8,873 nt of DNA from positions 1-8,873 of the forward strand of contig CACZAK010000275.1 in the NCBI GenBank assembly GCA_902779075.1. Direction: 5' to 3'. This stretch comes from an uncultured bacterium. GTDB lineage: Bacteria; Verrucomicrobiota; Kiritimatiellia; RFP12; UBA1067. The notes under the pieces were generated by a model that was given only the letters and a program-made list of their open reading frames with translations, made no database searches and had not been told where the DNA came from. Made by a program: the position numbers and the translations under genes. This document shows positions 7,552 through 8,873 of the stretch, in pieces (position 1 is the first letter of the stretch; the number at the start of each line of letters is the position of its first letter).

Positions 7552-8873
7552 CTACCGCACGATGAGGGTCATGCCGGTCGGCTTCTTGACGTCGAGCATG
7601 AACGCGCCGTCACACGCCTTCAGCCTGGCACGCCACCCGGCACTCGGGAGCGTCAACTCCGTCGCGTCGAGCGTGAGCGCCTCCACGGACGCGCCTTCGG
7701 CAAGCGTGCCGAGCGTAATCAAGACCTTGCCGGTCGCAGTGGAAAGGTCGCCCACCACCTTCAGGTTCGCCGTGCCGGTGGAAGGCGTGGCAATCGTGCC
7801 CACGACGGATGTCCCCGCCGCCGTGCGCGCCTCCGCGCCGTCGATCAGCAGCGTGGCGTTCGCGGCGAGCGTCACCGCATTCGTGACCGATACCCCTTCC
7901 ATGAGCTCAAGCGTGCCGTCCGCGCCCACCGACGCCGCCCCCGTGCCGAGGGCGTGGTCGTGCGCGGCCAGCAGCGTGCCGCCGTTCACGGTCGTGCCGC
8001 CGGTAAACGTGTTGTAGCCGGAAACGACGAGTGTGCCCGCGTTCTTCTTGATGATCGCGCCGCCCACGTCGTAGCGGCCGGGCGAATAGGTGCCGACAGA
8101 TTTTCCGTCCTCCACGTCTGCCGAGATGCAGACGGTTCGGGCAGCTCCCGCGGCAGAATCGTAGGTGTCGAACGTGACAGGGGCGTGGAAATGCACCTTG
8201 CTGCCTGTGCCTTCATAGCGAATCGCGTAGTCGGCCAGCGCACCGAGCGTGATTTGCGGCCCGATGCCGATACCCGTGACGTCCGTCGCCTTCACGACGA
8301 TGCCTTCCGAACCCAGATTGAGCTTCCGCTGTTCGATCCACTTGGGAGACGTCGTCGTCGAGTCGGCGACAATCCCCTTGAGGTTGAAAGTGCCTGTCGC
8401 CTGCAGGTTGTTGTTCCCCTGCTGCTTGAAGATGCCGATGCGGCCACAGTTGTTCATGTTGTAGCTTTCGGACACATTCAACGCCCCGGTCCCGTTCACG
8501 TACACGACAACGCCGTCACCGACGCCGTTGTAGTAAGTGGTCGATCCGTTTTGCTCAACCTTACGGCAGTTGATCGTGCCGCCGTCATCGACCTGGAGAA
8601 GCGCGCGCTGGTTGTAGCTCGCGCTGCGGTGGGGCAGAATCAGCGTCGGACAGGTCACCGTGGCGCCGTTGCGCACATAGCATGCGTTGCCCGTCGTGGA
8701 CGGCACGGTCCAGTCTTCGGTGAACGTGATGTTGCCCATGAACTCGGAAGTGGGAGCGGCGGCCGTGTTCGCGTCATCCCACGTCGTGGCCGTGGCGCCG
8801 CCCGTGAAGTTGACGGCCTTGTTCGTGAAGGAGACGGTGTACTTGCCGGTGAACTGCACCTTGCACCCGACCA
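7552..8873 (-). CDS. C-terminal part of a secreted autotransporter-repeat (beta-helix) protein, 5' end beyond window
   Basis: The frame is open from the right edge to a TAG at 7552-7554, about 440 residues. It reads through a GTG at 8859 without a ribosome binding site, so the true start is outside the window. The sequence is rich in Gly, Thr, Val, Ala and Asn with short alternating beta-strand patterns. The stretch GAIIKKNAGTLVVSGYNTF, continuing TGGTTVNGGTLLAAHDHALG, is a textbook autotransporter-associated beta-strand repeat, which in PVC bacteria occurs in very large exported proteins. There is no beta-barrel domain and no PEP-CTERM-type tail. The protein ends with a compact module (GWRARLKACDGAFMLDV, then KKPTGMTLIVR). 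A surface or extracellular structural or adhesin role is likely. The substrate is unknown. High G+C matches the giant gene at 1-4112, and the two may be paralogues in one surface-protein family. Confidence 0.8.
   Translation of the reverse strand, partial: VGCKVQFTGKYTVSFTNKAVNFTGGATATTWDDANTAAAPTSEFMGNITFTEDWTVPSTTGNACYVRNGATVTCPTLILPHRSASYNQRALLQVDDGGTINCRKVEQNGSTTYYNGVGDGVVVYVNGTGALNVSESYNMNNCGRIGIFKQQGNNNLQATGTFNLKGIVADSTTTSPKWIEQRKLNLGSEGIVVKATDVTGIGIGPQITLGALADYAIRYEGTGSKVHFHAPVTFDTYDSAAGAARTVCISADVEDGKSVGTYSPGRYDVGGAIIKKNAGTLVVSGYNTFTGGTTVNGGTLLAAHDHALGTGAASVGADGTLELMEGVSVTNAVTLAANATLLIDGAEARTAAGTSVVGTIATPSTGTANLKVVGDLSTATGKVLITLGTLAEGASVEALTLDATELTLPSAGWRARLKACDGAFMLDVKKPTGMTLIVR

Overview
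The window looks like chromosomal DNA from a member of the PVC group, most plausibly Kiritimatiellota or Verrucomicrobiota living in a gut or another polysaccharide-rich habitat. This is an inference from content: very large secreted proteins built of autotransporter-type beta-strand repeats and LamG-like lectin folds, next to a pectin-degrading enzyme. No ribosomal or other phylogenetic marker is present, so the assignment is tentative.

All three genes lie on the minus strand. From right to left they are: (1) the 3' part of a secreted beta-helix/repeat protein whose start lies beyond the right edge (7552-8873); (2) a complete gene of 1050 codons for a secreted protein joining S-layer-homology modules, a HEAT-like helical region and a three-domain family PL4 rhamnogalacturonan lyase (4306-7458); (3) a giant adhesin-like gene starting at 4112 and running off the left edge, with at least 1370 residues in the window. 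The giant gene contains two different LamG-like modules separated by beta-helix repeats, and it is interrupted by a one-base frameshift near 3627-3629. Its main reading frame has no stop from there to base 1.

The two intergenic spacers are short. The 93-base spacer 7459-7551 holds a perfect 31-base inverted repeat and the lyase ribosome binding site. The 193-base spacer 4113-4305 holds a cluster of direct and inverted copies of a 12-base unit directly after the lyase stop codon, then a possible promoter and a good ribosome binding site for the giant gene. No stretch longer than 300 bases lacks a gene, and I see no RNA genes, CRISPR or transposase.

The most notable signal is a run of nine G residues in codons 10-13 of the giant gene. 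Both other reading frames after the run hit a stop quickly, so a change in run length would switch the protein off. That is the architecture of a phase-variable surface protein. The lyase gene is visibly poorer in G+C than both neighbours, which suggests a separate origin. A plausible joint picture is a cell surface that displays lectin-like proteins for binding plant polysaccharide, with a surface-held pectin lyase nearby. No direct functional link between the genes can be shown from the sequence.
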